From positions 180,226-235,494 of the forward strand of contig NZ_KB905169.1 in the NCBI RefSeq assembly GCF_000378625.1: DNA of 55,269 nucleotides, in the 5' to 3' direction. Of the stretch, positions 17,243 through 26,550 are shown piece by piece. The stretch comes from Colwellia piezophila ATCC BAA-637. GTDB taxonomy: Bacteria > Pseudomonadota > Gammaproteobacteria > Enterobacterales > Alteromonadaceae. The position numbers and the translations under genes were made by a program. The number at the start of each line of letters is the position of its first letter. The stretch's first letter is position 1. Under the pieces are notes generated by a model. That model ran no database searches and was not told where the DNA came from. It saw only the letters and a program-made list of their open reading frames with translations.

Positions 17243-19288
17243 ATGAAAGTTCTATTAATAACAATAACATTGCTACTAACATTTACGGCAACACATAGTT
17301 TTGCCTCCACCTATTATGTTAATGCAAAAAAGGGCAATGACAGGAACAGTGGCAAAAACGCTAGGAAGGCTTGGGCGACTACCTATAAAGTCAATCAACA
17401 CACCTTTAAGCCTGGCGATAAAATATTGTTTAGAACAGATACTGCCTACGAAGGAGCGCTTATACTCAAAGGTAATGGCGAAGAAAATAACCCGATCATT
17501 GTTGATTCTTATGGTGGAGGTAAAAAGCCGCAAATTCATGGCCAAGGCTGGAAACCATATGCCTTATTACTACACAATGTCGAGCACTGGGAAGTGAATA
17601 ATTTAGCCTTTACCAACTTTGGGGAAAAGGCTCAAGGAGGACGCAGAGGCGTTGTTGTTAGTGCAGAAAATATTGGTGAGCTGCATCACATCGTGCTGAA
17701 CAACCTGACCATCTCACATGTAAATGGCAAGTTATCTAAAAAAGAGGGTGCTGGTGGTGGCATTTTAATTAAAAACAATGATGGTGGCGTTAAAACTACC
17801 GCCGTTACAAAAGGTGAAATTGACGCCCTGACAGGCTTTCCTACAGATGATTGGGATATTGGTACAGTCAAAGTCGATCAAGACTCGGCTCTTTATATTG
17901 AAACAAAAACAGGTAAAACGAAGGCATACGATGCTCATGGTTCTGGCTGGGTTCGATACATGAATCATACTCGAACAAAGGTTGAAAATGGATTTAGTAC
18001 ACTTGCCCCTGAAGGCTCAGATGGTGTTTATCTATACATAAACGAAGGACGATCTTCTCATAAGCACGGTATTGCCCGTGAAATTGAAAACATTAACCTT
18101 AATAGTGATTATGTTGTTTCGGCTGATGGTGCGGCACTAGGCTCTTTAGTTTGGGGTTATAGTTATACTAAATTCGGTCAAACAAATGAGACATCAGTCA
18201 CCTTAACTAATGAAGTTAACTCTGATCTAACTTGGGTAACTATTGAAGATACCTTTAAAACGCCAAAAGATATTGATACTAACAAGCCGTTTAAAATTTT
18301 CTTGAGAACGGTAGGTGAAGATTTGATAAACATTTACAAAACGGCTAAGTCGCAAATGTGGGTTGATAACTATTCTTTGACTCAAACCAGTGGCGGTGCT
18401 ATCCCTTCTCGGTTCATCGACTTACAAATTTTAAATAATCATATTCATAATACCCAGCGAAATGGCATCAACTTTCAAGGTATTGCTAGCAGAAAAAATT
18501 GGTACCCTAGTCTTGATGTGGTCATAAAAGGTAACGTCATCGAGAAAGTACCTGGTGATGGCATTGTTGTCATCGGCACCGATGGCGCATTAGTTGAAGG
18601 CAATTTGCTACGAGACTTCCCTGATACCTTGCCCGAAGGTGATGCTGCCGCAGGCATATGGCCGTGGAGCGCTGACAATACCCTCATTCAATATAATGAA
18701 GTGAGCGGTCATAAAGCTAAATGGGATGGCCAAGGTTTTGATTCAGACTTCAATTCTATCGGTACTATTATTCAGCATAACTACAGCCATGATAACTACG
18801 GTGGTTTCTTATTGGTGTGTAACAACGGTAAAAAATATAAACAAGATAAAAACATTGGCACCGTAAAAACCATTATTCGCGGTAATGTCAGTATTAATGA
18901 TGGCATACGTCCCTACCCTACTCACAAAGGCATGTTTTCTCCTACATTCCACTTAACCGGACCTATTGAAAATACTCATATTTATGACAATTTGATTATT
19001 ATTCCTAAAAAAGCTCAAGGTGTAGATAATACTTTAGTTGATATGGATAACTGGGGTGGCCCTTGGCCTATGAATACCCTATTGGAAAACAATGAAATTC
19101 ACTTTGAAGATGAAATTAAAATCAGCCTAAAAGAGATAAAAGATGTCTTTTTCAAAAACAACAGTTTTTCTAATCAAGTCAATGGATTCGACTCAACAGG
19201 CAATAATATTAAGCAAGAATATTCTTTCGACTTAAAAAAATTACAGAGTTTAGCGCAAAAGAAACTTAACAACAACAAAGTGTATTAA
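17243..19288 (+). CDS. Right-handed beta-helix enzyme, GH141-like, with an inserted glycan-binding-like module
   Basis: Signal peptide (1-21), then STYYVNAKKGNDRNSG and FKPGDKILFRTD, the usual opening of GH141/poly-beta-helix enzymes (alpha-L-fucosidase or xylanase activities are known in GH141). Beta-helix coils run through about 75-185, stop, and resume at about 382 (SRFIDLQILNNHIHNTQ, VVIKGNVIEKVPGDGI, ALVEGNLLRDFPD, GTIIQHNYSHDNYGGF). Residues about 185-380 are a complete copy of the module found twice in the protein at 1823 (GSLVWGYSYTKFG, KPFKIFLRTVGED, IYKTAKSQMWVDN). A domain inserted within a helix coil rather than at a terminus is unusual. It lies between the propeller enzyme and the second fucosidase. 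Fucosidase or lyase action is inference. Confidence 0.78.
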   Translation: MKVLLITITLLLTFTATHSFASTYYVNAKKGNDRNSGKNARKAWATTYKVNQHTFKPGDKILFRTDTAYEGALILKGNGEENNPIIVDSYGGGKKPQIHGQGWKPYALLLHNVEHWEVNNLAFTNFGEKAQGGRRGVVVSAENIGELHHIVLNNLTISHVNGKLSKKEGAGGGILIKNNDGGVKTTAVTKGEIDALTGFPTDDWDIGTVKVDQDSALYIETKTGKTKAYDAHGSGWVRYMNHTRTKVENGFSTLAPEGSDGVYLYINEGRSSHKHGIAREIENINLNSDYVVSADGAALGSLVWGYSYTKFGQTNETSVTLTNEVNSDLTWVTIEDTFKTPKDIDTNKPFKIFLRTVGEDLINIYKTAKSQMWVDNYSLTQTSGGAIPSRFIDLQILNNHIHNTQRNGINFQGIASRKNWYPSLDVVIKGNVIEKVPGDGIVVIGTDGALVEGNLLRDFPDTLPEGDAAAGIWPWSADNTLIQYNEVSGHKAKWDGQGFDSDFNSIGTIIQHNYSHDNYGGFLLVCNNGKKYKQDKNIGTVKTIIRGNVSINDGIRPYPTHKGMFSPTFHLTGPIENTHIYDNLIIIPKKAQGVDNTLVDMDNWGGPWPMNTLLENNEIHFEDEIKISLKEIKDVFFKNNSFSNQVNGFDSTGNNIKQEYSFDLKKLQSLAQKKLNNNKVY

Positions 19289-19299
19289 GCAAACAAATC

Positions 19300-19410
19300 A
19301 TGAGCGACTTTTTACACCCTAATGTAGATCAATACCCCGTTTGGGCTGAAGCTATTGAACCACCCCTTAAAAAATCAATAATAAGACTATTTAGTAAGAA
19401 ACAAAAATGA
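19300..19410 (+). CDS. 36-residue small ORF overlapping the fucosidase start
   Basis: An ATG at 19300 opens a 36-codon frame (begins MSDFLHPNVDQYPVW, ends FSKKQK) whose TGA overlaps the fucosidase ATG as ATGA, a classic coupling arrangement. The composition is protein-like, with a basic C-terminal helix, but no clear ribosome site precedes it. It may be a coupling leader peptide, a relic of a longer gene, or chance. Confidence 0.3.
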   Translation: MSDFLHPNVDQYPVWAEAIEPPLKKSIIRLFSKKQK

Positions 19411-20963
19411 AATCTATAAAAAATATCGCAAAAAAAACTTTGCTTTGCATGTCGATGGCAGTAATCGCCTCTTGTAGTAACCAAGACGATGCATCTTCTC
19501 AGTCCGAAGATGATACCTTTGCAGAGCTCAATGCCGTGGCCAATATGGCCGCAAACATGACTGGTACTGCCAAACAAGATAAAGGCTTGCCTGGTCGTTA
19601 TCAGTTACAAAACCCTTTAGCTCTTACTGAAAAGGCACAATGGTTTAGAACCGCAGGCTTGGGCCTGTTTATTCACTGGGGGCCCGCCTCAGTGCCTGAT
19701 ATCGAAGATGTCTGGCGAATGAGGCAAGCAAAGAAGGGGCAGCCAAGTCAGCCTAAAATTGTGCCAGAAGATTATTATAATCGTGCGCCAAAAGGTTTTA
19801 CCGCGGCTAATTATCAGCCTAAAAAGTGGCTTGATGCCGCTAAAAAAGCAGGTTTTAAATATACCATACTGACCTCAAAGCATCATGATGGTTATACCTT
19901 ATGGCCAAGTAAGCACACCGACCTTGGCGTACAAAAATACTTAGGCGGACAAGATTTACTACAGCCTTATGTTGATGCTGCGCGTGATAATGACATGAAA
20001 GTAGGCTTTTATTTCTCTGCGGTTGATTGGCATTTAGATAAAGGTTACATGAACTATAAATGGGGTAATAACGGCATGGGCTGGGACTTTTATGGCAAGC
20101 CATTAAACCCCAACTCAGTAGAAAAGCTTCCGCTTGAAATCGTTGAACAAAAACGTCAAATGGCTTTTGAAGTCATGGAAAAATACCAACCCGATATTTG
20201 GTGGTGGGATACTGGTTTGCCGGTGAGTTTTGAAGAAACCGCCCAAAAATATAATCCCGATATGCTATTTAACAATCGTGGTAATTGGTACCACGATGGC
20301 AAGAATAAAGGCAAATTCCCAGGTTCAAGTTATGTCACCCCAGAAGGCTTTCATAGCTTAGAGTGGCAACATGTTAAAAAGCTCATTGAGCAAGATACCC
20401 CATGGGAAGTGTGCATGACCTTTAACCGCTCTGGCTGGTTTTATCATGCCAATAATGACTTAGGAAACCAAACCGGTAATTTAACCGACACACTTTATGC
20501 TTTGGCCAGAATACGTTCTTGGCAAGGCAATATGCTGTTAAATATGTCACCACGTGAAGACGGCACTCTTGCTCCTGCTAATTATAAAGCCATGGAAACC
20601 ATGAGCCGTTGGATGGCTTGGGCAGATGTCTCTATATTTGAGACTAAAGGTACGCATTTTCCTGAGCAATCCAATGTGCCTATTACCACATCAGTTGATG
20701 GTAACACTTGGTATTTACATGCCAGACCTGGAGAACAGAAAGATTCCAAGTCTTGGGGTCGATGGAAAAAGCCCTATTACACCCATACTGAACCTGGTAA
20801 AGCAATTAAAGTTCAAGATGTTCCGGTGATTAAAGCAGTCACATTATTGCGCACCGGTGAGTCTGTTGAGTTTAGCTATATTGAAGGCGAGTTAGTCATC
20901 GACAACCCAGCTGCAGGGCCTGATGGTTTACATGAAGTAATAAAGTTAACGTTAGCTAAGTAG
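19407..20963 (+). CDS. Alpha-L-fucosidase, GH29 family, lipoprotein
   Basis: The 518 residues start with a lipoprotein signal (VIASC, Cys about 23), so it is probably anchored to a membrane facing the periplasm. The GH29 barrel is intact: GLGLFIHWGPASVP, TSKHHDGYTLWPS, and PDIWWWDTG with Asp268 in the nucleophile position, then RIRSWQGNMLLNMSPREDG. A C-terminal beta-sandwich follows (about 425-518). It differs strongly from the first GH29 at 7609, for example in the segment after FIHWG and in the WWWD motif, so the two likely belong to different subfamilies with different linkage preference. The start overlaps a small ORF by four bases. Confidence 0.92.
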   Translation: MKSIKNIAKKTLLCMSMAVIASCSNQDDASSQSEDDTFAELNAVANMAANMTGTAKQDKGLPGRYQLQNPLALTEKAQWFRTAGLGLFIHWGPASVPDIEDVWRMRQAKKGQPSQPKIVPEDYYNRAPKGFTAANYQPKKWLDAAKKAGFKYTILTSKHHDGYTLWPSKHTDLGVQKYLGGQDLLQPYVDAARDNDMKVGFYFSAVDWHLDKGYMNYKWGNNGMGWDFYGKPLNPNSVEKLPLEIVEQKRQMAFEVMEKYQPDIWWWDTGLPVSFEETAQKYNPDMLFNNRGNWYHDGKNKGKFPGSSYVTPEGFHSLEWQHVKKLIEQDTPWEVCMTFNRSGWFYHANNDLGNQTGNLTDTLYALARIRSWQGNMLLNMSPREDGTLAPANYKAMETMSRWMAWADVSIFETKGTHFPEQSNVPITTSVDGNTWYLHARPGEQKDSKSWGRWKKPYYTHTEPGKAIKVQDVPVIKAVTLLRTGESVEFSYIEGELVIDNPAAGPDGLHEVIKLTLAK

Positions 20964-20983
20964 CCCACGACAAATAGAATGAT

Positions 20984-21035
20984 GAACGTTGCATTAAGTC
21001 CTTATTGTATATAATAAGACATAATGGTAACGTTC
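20984..21035 (+). other. Long near-perfect hairpin between GH29 and GH2 genes
   Basis: GAACGTT, CATTA, GTC and CTTATT on the left pair in order with AATAAG, GAC-like, TAATG and AACGTTC on the right around GTATAT, giving a stem of about 22 bases. No T-run directly follows. It could stabilise the upstream mRNA or act as a dispersed palindrome. Confidence 0.5.
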
Positions 21036-21093
21036 CCCCTATCTTACTGTGTTTTTCAAAACACATTAACAGTGAAGAGTGAATTCTTTAAAG

Positions 21094-23727
21094 ATGAAAA
21101 AACTACAACAGTATTTACAAATAATTTTGGCTTTGAGCGTTATTTTTATAACGGCCTGTTCATATGACGAAACGAGTGACAATCATGACAAAAATAACCA
21201 AAACACTCGATTGAAAGAAAACATCAACCGAGATTGGCAGTTTACTTTTAGTTCAGAAACGGATGACTTTTCTGGTAAAGAAGCATCTGTTGGTGGCCAA
21301 AACCAAAACCAAAACCAAAACGTAAAGTGGCAAAGTGTAGGTTTGCCCCACTCTTTTAGCCTGCCCTACTATCGTTCGGAAAGTTTTTATACCGGTTATG
21401 GCTGGTACAAAAAAACGCTTCAACTTGATGGAAAGTGGTTAAACCAAACCTTAACGTTAGAGTTTGATGGTGTCTTTCAAGTAGCAGAAATCTATTTAAA
21501 TGGACAGAAAGTAGGTTCTCACCGTGGTGGTTATACCGGTTTTACTGTCGATATTAGCAAAGCGGCTAAGGCCGGAGAAAATCTATTAGCGGTTCGAGTG
21601 AACAACGTATGGGACGCACAACTTGCTCCTCGTGCGGGTGAACATGTATTTAGCGGTGGCATATACCGCGATGTTTATCTTAGTGTAACTAACCCCTTGC
21701 ATGTCGCTTGGAACGGTACCTTTGTTACTACGCCTACGGTGAGCAAAGAAAAAGCAATAGTTAATGTAAAAACCACCATAGAAAATAACAGCAATAAAGC
21801 CAAAGAATTTACTTTAATAACAGTCATAGCAGACAGTAACAATAATAAAATAACTGACATGCTAACAAAGACGTCTATTAACGCTGGTCAAACATTAGAA
21901 CTTGAACAAAATAGCTATGAAATAAAGCAACCAAAATTATGGTCACCTGATACTCCAGAGTTATATAACGTATTTACTACTATCTATGAAGGCAACACGC
22001 TAGTTGATAGCTACCAAACTAAATTTGGTTTCAAATGGGTAGAATGGACCGCCGATAAAGGCTTCTTCTTAAATGGCGAACATTTATACCTTGAAGGCGT
22101 AAACGTGCATCAGGACCATGCTGGTTGGGGCGATGCGGTAACCAAAGCCGGTGTTTATCGTGACTTAAAACTAATGAAAGATGCTGGTTTTAATTTCATT
22201 CGTGGCTCGCACTACCCTCATCATCCTTATTTTACCCAAGTGTGTGATGAACTTGGCTTAATGTTCATCCCTGAAAACTCTATTTGGGGCATTGGTGGTT
22301 TTAAAGATGACGGTTACTGGGACTCAAGCACTTACCCTATTCATGAAAAAGATAAACCCGCTTACGAAAAAAGCGCAGCAAAAAGCCTTGAAGAGCTTAT
22401 TTTGATCAATCGAAATAGCCCATCGGTAATCGCTTGGAGTATGAGTAACGAAGCTTTCTTTAGTGCCAATGAAGTCATTGATGATATGAAAGGCTTGTTA
22501 TCAGATATGGTCGATTTGTCACATAAACTTGACCCTACTCGAAAAGCAATGATTGGCGGCGCACAACGAGCAGGTGTTGATATTTTAGGTGATATTGCCG
22601 GTTATAACGGTGATGGCGGCACCAGAGACAGAGATCCGGGTATCCCCAATATGGTCAGCGAATATGGCTCCTGTGTAACTGACAGACCCGGTGATTATGA
22701 TGCTTGTTGGACTTCTCATATAAAAGATGGCGAAAAACCTGCATGGCGTAGTGGTCATGCCATTTGGTGTGGCTTTGATCACGGTAGTATAGCCGGCAAT
22801 ATGGGTGAAATGGGCATCGTAGATTTTGCTCGAATTCCAAAACGTGCTTGGTACTGGTATCGCAATTACTTTAAAGGCATTGCGCCGCCACAGTGGCCAG
22901 AACAAGGCATCGCTAAAAGTTTAAAACTGTTTGCTGATAAAACGACTATTCAAGGTACCAATGCCACGGATGACTCGCATATTAATGTTCAAGTATTAGA
23001 CGCTAATGGCACGCACATTTCAAACAGCCCAACAGTCACTCTAACTATTATTTCTGGTCCAGGTGAATTTCCAACCGGCAGAAGCATTACTTTTAACAAT
23101 ACTACCCGTAATGAAATTCAAATCCTAGATGGTCATGCAGCAACCGAGTTTCGTTCATATCATGGTGGTATCACTGTCATTGAGGCAACATCGAAAGGTT
23201 TAGCATCAGCTCAAATTGAAATTACCACTGTTGGCAACCCAATGTTTGAAAAAGGTATTTCAAAAATTGCACAAGACCGTCCTTATATTGACTACCGTTT
23301 GACTAAAGCCATCAAGGAAGAAGTGGCCGTAAGAATATCTGACGCTCGACCAAATCGTACTAACGATAAAGGAAGCAGTGATCCTGCATGGGCTAATGAC
23401 GGTCACAAATGGCGCCAATGGGCACCTGACCTTAGCAATGGCCAAGTGTGGTGGGAGCTAGACATGGAGAATTTCTACGATGTAGAGCGGGTAGAATTTA
23501 CCTTTAAACCAGCTGCTGATGTAAAAATTAACATTGAAACATCGTTAAATCGCAAAGGCTGGAAAACAGTCGCTAGCGGCGAGTTTATCTCAGGTAGCGT
23601 ACCAACCATTAGTTTTGACGTAAAAGACAACACCAAAGTGCGCTTTTTGAAAGTCACCTTTGTTGTTGAAGACACGTCTGTGCCATTCGGTATCGGTGAA
23701 ATTGAAGTGTTTGGCAGTACAAACTAA
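21094..23727 (+). CDS. GH2 family glycoside hydrolase (beta-galactosidase-like), lipoprotein, with F5/8-type C-terminal domain
   Basis: I prefer the ATG at 21094; an in-frame GTG at 21079 would add five residues. The lipoprotein signal ends in FITAC. GH2 order: sugar-binding jelly roll (about 50-200, GWYKKTLQLDG, GGYTGFTVDIS), Ig-like domain (about 205-325), TIM barrel (about 325-600) with the acid/base in SMSNEAF (Glu453) and the nucleophile in MVSEYGS (Glu523). An extra beta domain (about 610-715) and a discoidin-like domain (about 730-877, WWELDMENFYDVERVEF) follow. The family is retaining and releases beta-galactose, beta-glucuronate or related sugars. The low-complexity NQNQNQN near residue 70 comes from CCAAAA repeats. 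A periplasmic exo-enzyme is likely. Confidence 0.9.
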   Translation: MKKLQQYLQIILALSVIFITACSYDETSDNHDKNNQNTRLKENINRDWQFTFSSETDDFSGKEASVGGQNQNQNQNVKWQSVGLPHSFSLPYYRSESFYTGYGWYKKTLQLDGKWLNQTLTLEFDGVFQVAEIYLNGQKVGSHRGGYTGFTVDISKAAKAGENLLAVRVNNVWDAQLAPRAGEHVFSGGIYRDVYLSVTNPLHVAWNGTFVTTPTVSKEKAIVNVKTTIENNSNKAKEFTLITVIADSNNNKITDMLTKTSINAGQTLELEQNSYEIKQPKLWSPDTPELYNVFTTIYEGNTLVDSYQTKFGFKWVEWTADKGFFLNGEHLYLEGVNVHQDHAGWGDAVTKAGVYRDLKLMKDAGFNFIRGSHYPHHPYFTQVCDELGLMFIPENSIWGIGGFKDDGYWDSSTYPIHEKDKPAYEKSAAKSLEELILINRNSPSVIAWSMSNEAFFSANEVIDDMKGLLSDMVDLSHKLDPTRKAMIGGAQRAGVDILGDIAGYNGDGGTRDRDPGIPNMVSEYGSCVTDRPGDYDACWTSHIKDGEKPAWRSGHAIWCGFDHGSIAGNMGEMGIVDFARIPKRAWYWYRNYFKGIAPPQWPEQGIAKSLKLFADKTTIQGTNATDDSHINVQVLDANGTHISNSPTVTLTIISGPGEFPTGRSITFNNTTRNEIQILDGHAATEFRSYHGGITVIEATSKGLASAQIEITTVGNPMFEKGISKIAQDRPYIDYRLTKAIKEEVAVRISDARPNRTNDKGSSDPAWANDGHKWRQWAPDLSNGQVWWELDMENFYDVERVEFTFKPAADVKINIETSLNRKGWKTVASGEFISGSVPTISFDVKDNTKVRFLKVTFVVEDTSVPFGIGEIEVFGSTN
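21297..21320 (+). repeat. Four CCAAAA units inside the GH2 gene
   Basis: This hexanucleotide repeat encodes the NQNQNQN linker after the lipoprotein anchor. A six-base unit keeps the frame, so copy-number changes would only alter linker length. Confidence 0.8.
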
Positions 23728-23770
23728 AAACTTATACCCTTGATAATTCTAATAATAAACGGAGAAAAAA

Positions 23771-24055
23771 ATGAAAAAATTAATATTACTTACGCTCACG
23801 TGCCTTTCGCTTACAGCGATGGCAAACACAGATATTACCGATTTTGTGAAAGTTCGGTTTGCTGATTTAGATGCCGATAATAATGGTTCTTTGAGTCTAA
23901 CTGAACTGCGAGCAACATCTAGAGATTGGATGACTAAAGCAGGCTTTTCTGAAGCCAAACAAATCAGTAAAAACGAAACCAAAATGACGCAATTAGATAT
24001 CAATCTAGATAAGAAAATCTCGATTGAAGAGTTTGCAGTTGTGCACAAAAAATAA
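23771..24055 (+). CDS. Small periplasmic EF-hand protein
   Basis: The 94 residues follow a GGAGAAAAAA ribosome site. The signal peptide ends near AMA (about 18). Two EF-hand calcium loops are visible: DLDADNNGSLSLTE (about 32-45) and DINLDKKISIEE (about 76-87), each with acidic residues at loop positions 1, 3 and 12 and the hydrophobic at position 8. It lies 43 bases after the GH2 gene, so probably in the same transcript, and is closed by a hairpin. Its role is unknown; calcium buffering or activation of a secreted enzyme is possible. No cysteine or enzymatic motif is seen. Confidence 0.8.
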   Translation: MKKLILLTLTCLSLTAMANTDITDFVKVRFADLDADNNGSLSLTELRATSRDWMTKAGFSEAKQISKNETKMTQLDINLDKKISIEEFAVVHKK

Positions 24056-24069
24056 GTTTTGCCCAATTT

Positions 24070-24122
24070 AGAGAATATCTAGCTATTTATTATCAATCAT
24101 GATTTTCGATAGCTAGTTCTCT
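24070..24122 (+). terminator. Hairpin after the EF-hand gene
   Basis: AGAGAA and CTAGCTAT pair with ATAGCTAG and TTCTCT around a 23-base loop, a long stem followed by TTATC. The T-tract is weak, so it may be a processing site within a longer operon. Confidence 0.5.
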
Positions 24123-24146
24123 TATCAGCTTAACGTCACAATTAGC

Positions 24147-24989
24147 ATGAACAATATGACAAAATTATCTATTTTAATTCCACTGCTTTCCATGTTTGCA
24201 TTTTCGAGCTTTGGCGCAACAAAGTCTGACTCGCTAACTGCAGTTAATATGCCTTATTATTCTAACGAGATTATGCAAAGCAATATTTATATAAAACAAC
24301 GTGCCGTTTTAGATGTTTATTGTCCTAACAGCGAACAATTATTGCCCACTATCGTTTGGTTTCATGGTAGTGGGTTAACCAGTGGTCAAAAGTACATTCC
24401 AAGTGCACTAAAACAACAAAGTGTTTGTGTGGTAGCGCCTAACTATCGTTTGTTTCCAAAGGTCAAATCCCCCACTTACCTAAAAGACGCTGCGGCGGCA
24501 GTCGCATGGACATTTAATAATATAGAGAATTACGGAGGCGACAAGTCTCAAATCTTTTTATCAGGTCATTCTGCAGGTGGCTATTTAGCAAGTATGGTGG
24601 GATTAGATAAAAGATGGCTAGCTGCACATAATATAGATGCTAATACTCTTGCTGGTTTAATTCCCTTCAGCGGCCATACCATTACCCATTTTACCGTTCG
24701 CAAAGAAATGGGTATCGCTGGTACACGCCCTATTATTGATAAATTAGCGCCGCTTTATCATGTTCGCTCTGACGCCCCTCCTCTGTTACTAATCACAGGT
24801 GACAGGGAGAAGGAAATGCTCGGACGTTATGAAGAAAATGCCTACATGATGCGAATGATGAAAGTCGCTGGTCATAAACAAACACAGCTGTTAGAACTTG
24901 ATGGCTATGGCCACAACATCAAGGCTCCAGCCTTCCCTTTGCTACTAAACGAAGTAGCTCGATTAACGAAAAGTAGTAACGATGAATAA
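24147..24989 (+). CDS. Alpha/beta-hydrolase esterase (BD-FAE / acetyl-esterase type)
   Basis: The 280 residues have a signal peptide (about 1-24, FGA). An oxyanion motif WFHGSG and the nucleophile elbow GHSAGG (Ser142) are clear; an Asp in LLITGDRE and a His in GYGHN complete the triad. The fold and length match small esterases that remove acetyl or feruloyl groups in polysaccharide loci. The stop overlaps the next start by eight bases (24982-24989), indicating translational coupling to the sialate-O-acetylesterase-like gene, so the two esterases are likely made in fixed ratio. Confidence 0.82.
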   Translation: MNNMTKLSILIPLLSMFAFSSFGATKSDSLTAVNMPYYSNEIMQSNIYIKQRAVLDVYCPNSEQLLPTIVWFHGSGLTSGQKYIPSALKQQSVCVVAPNYRLFPKVKSPTYLKDAAAAVAWTFNNIENYGGDKSQIFLSGHSAGGYLASMVGLDKRWLAAHNIDANTLAGLIPFSGHTITHFTVRKEMGIAGTRPIIDKLAPLYHVRSDAPPLLLITGDREKEMLGRYEENAYMMRMMKVAGHKQTQLLELDGYGHNIKAPAFPLLLNEVARLTKSSNDE

Positions 24990-26532
24990 CATAACCCGAA
25001 CTTCTATAATCAAAACGAAAAATACGATGTTAACTTGGTTTTCTATTGCTGCCTTTGTCCTTTCAATGGGAGTTGCTCAAGCGCAAGTAAAATTAGCCAC
25101 CGTGTTTGCCGATTCAATGGTTTTACAACGAGACTACCCGATTAATATTTGGGGAACCGCTGCAGAAGGTGAAAAAATACAGGTAAGTTTAAAAGGTAAA
25201 ACTTATCAAGGCCAAGCAGATAATAAAGGCGTTTGGTTAATCTCTTTGCCCGCTCAATCCGTTGCGATAAAACAGTCGCTTAGCGTTGAAGGCGAGGCCA
25301 ATACCATTAAAGTCAGTAATATTGCTTTTGGCGATGTTTATTTAGCCTCTGGACAATCGAATATGGAATTTAAAGTTAAAGAAGCGCTTACTCAATTCCC
25401 ACAAGAAGACAAACTTGAACAATACCCTGACATTCGTCAATTTAAAGTTAAAAGACATTATGTTTTTAAAGGCCCTCAGCAAGATATTGAAAACGGCAAC
25501 TGGCTTACTGCAAGTCAAGATACTGTCGGTGAATTTTCTGCGGTTGCCTGGTTTTTTGCTAAAGATTTATATCAAAGATACCAAGTGCCTATTGGTATCA
25601 TTTCGTCAAATGTTGGGGCTACACCGGTTGAGTCATGGATGAGTGTTGAGTCTTTAGAGAACTTTCCTGAAACTCAAGCGCTGGCTTATAACTTGGCTGA
25701 TAACAAATATATCAAGCAACTTAAAAAAGACTATGCGAAAGAAAGAGCTGACTGGTGGCAAAAAAATCCAACAGCTAAAAAATTACCTTTTTTGTTAATG
25801 CACCGCACTAGCCTAGATTTCAAACCGGTTGGATTATATAACGCGATGATTGCACCACTGGCTAAGATGAACTTTGCCGGGGTAATTTGGTATCAGGGAG
25901 AAAGCAATACACCTGATCCTGCCAGATATTCAGAGAAATTTTCCACCATGATCAATCAATGGCGGCAGTTATTTAATCAACCGCAATTACCTTTTATGTT
26001 TGTGCAGTTAGCTAACTTCATGCAGCCAGATGATACACCTACAGAAAGTGCATGGGCTGATATTAGAGCGGCACAAACACAGGTATTAAATACGGTAGAA
26101 AACACCGCCATGGCGCTAGCGATTGATGTCGGTGAGCGACACAATATTCATCCACTGGATAAAAAAACTGTTGGTGAGCGTTTAGCCTTAGGTGCCAGGC
26201 ACCTTGTCTATGGCGATAAAGCGTTAAATTTCACTAGCCCGCTTTTTGGTACTGCCACGGTAACTGATAACCGGGTAAAGATTAACTTCAGACATATTAA
26301 TAATGGCCTAATGGTTAAAGGCGAGAAACTACTGGGATTTGCCATTGCTGGCTCAGATAAAAAGTTTGCTTGGGCAAATGCAAAGTTAACAAACAATCAA
26401 GTGACCGTGTGGCTTAACAGCATTAAGGCACCTAAGTATGTTCGTTACGCTTGGGGAAATAACCCTGAAAACGCAAATTTATATAACGACCAAGGCTTAC
26501 CTGCTACGCCTTTTAGCTATAAATTAAAATAA
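24982..26532 (+). CDS. Sialate O-acetylesterase-like (SASA) carbohydrate esterase
   Basis: The 516 residues overlap the previous gene. An internal ATG at 25027 begins a cleaner signal peptide (ending VAQAQ) and may be the true start. The SASA/SGNH signature SGQSNMEF holds Ser126 (numbering from 24982); GVIWYQGESN is the second family block and ERHNIHPLDK carries the presumed catalytic Asp/His. The N-terminal beta-sandwich (about 35-115) and the C-terminal one are typical of the family. Despite the name, such proteins in marine polysaccharide loci deacetylate many glycans, and nothing here suggests sialic acid. It is encoded 18 bases before the GH95 gene. Confidence 0.88.
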   Translation: MNNITRTSIIKTKNTMLTWFSIAAFVLSMGVAQAQVKLATVFADSMVLQRDYPINIWGTAAEGEKIQVSLKGKTYQGQADNKGVWLISLPAQSVAIKQSLSVEGEANTIKVSNIAFGDVYLASGQSNMEFKVKEALTQFPQEDKLEQYPDIRQFKVKRHYVFKGPQQDIENGNWLTASQDTVGEFSAVAWFFAKDLYQRYQVPIGIISSNVGATPVESWMSVESLENFPETQALAYNLADNKYIKQLKKDYAKERADWWQKNPTAKKLPFLLMHRTSLDFKPVGLYNAMIAPLAKMNFAGVIWYQGESNTPDPARYSEKFSTMINQWRQLFNQPQLPFMFVQLANFMQPDDTPTESAWADIRAAQTQVLNTVENTAMALAIDVGERHNIHPLDKKTVGERLALGARHLVYGDKALNFTSPLFGTATVTDNRVKINFRHINNGLMVKGEKLLGFAIAGSDKKFAWANAKLTNNQVTVWLNSIKAPKYVRYAWGNNPENANLYNDQGLPATPFSYKLK

Positions 26533-26550
26533 AGACAAAGGAATAACACC

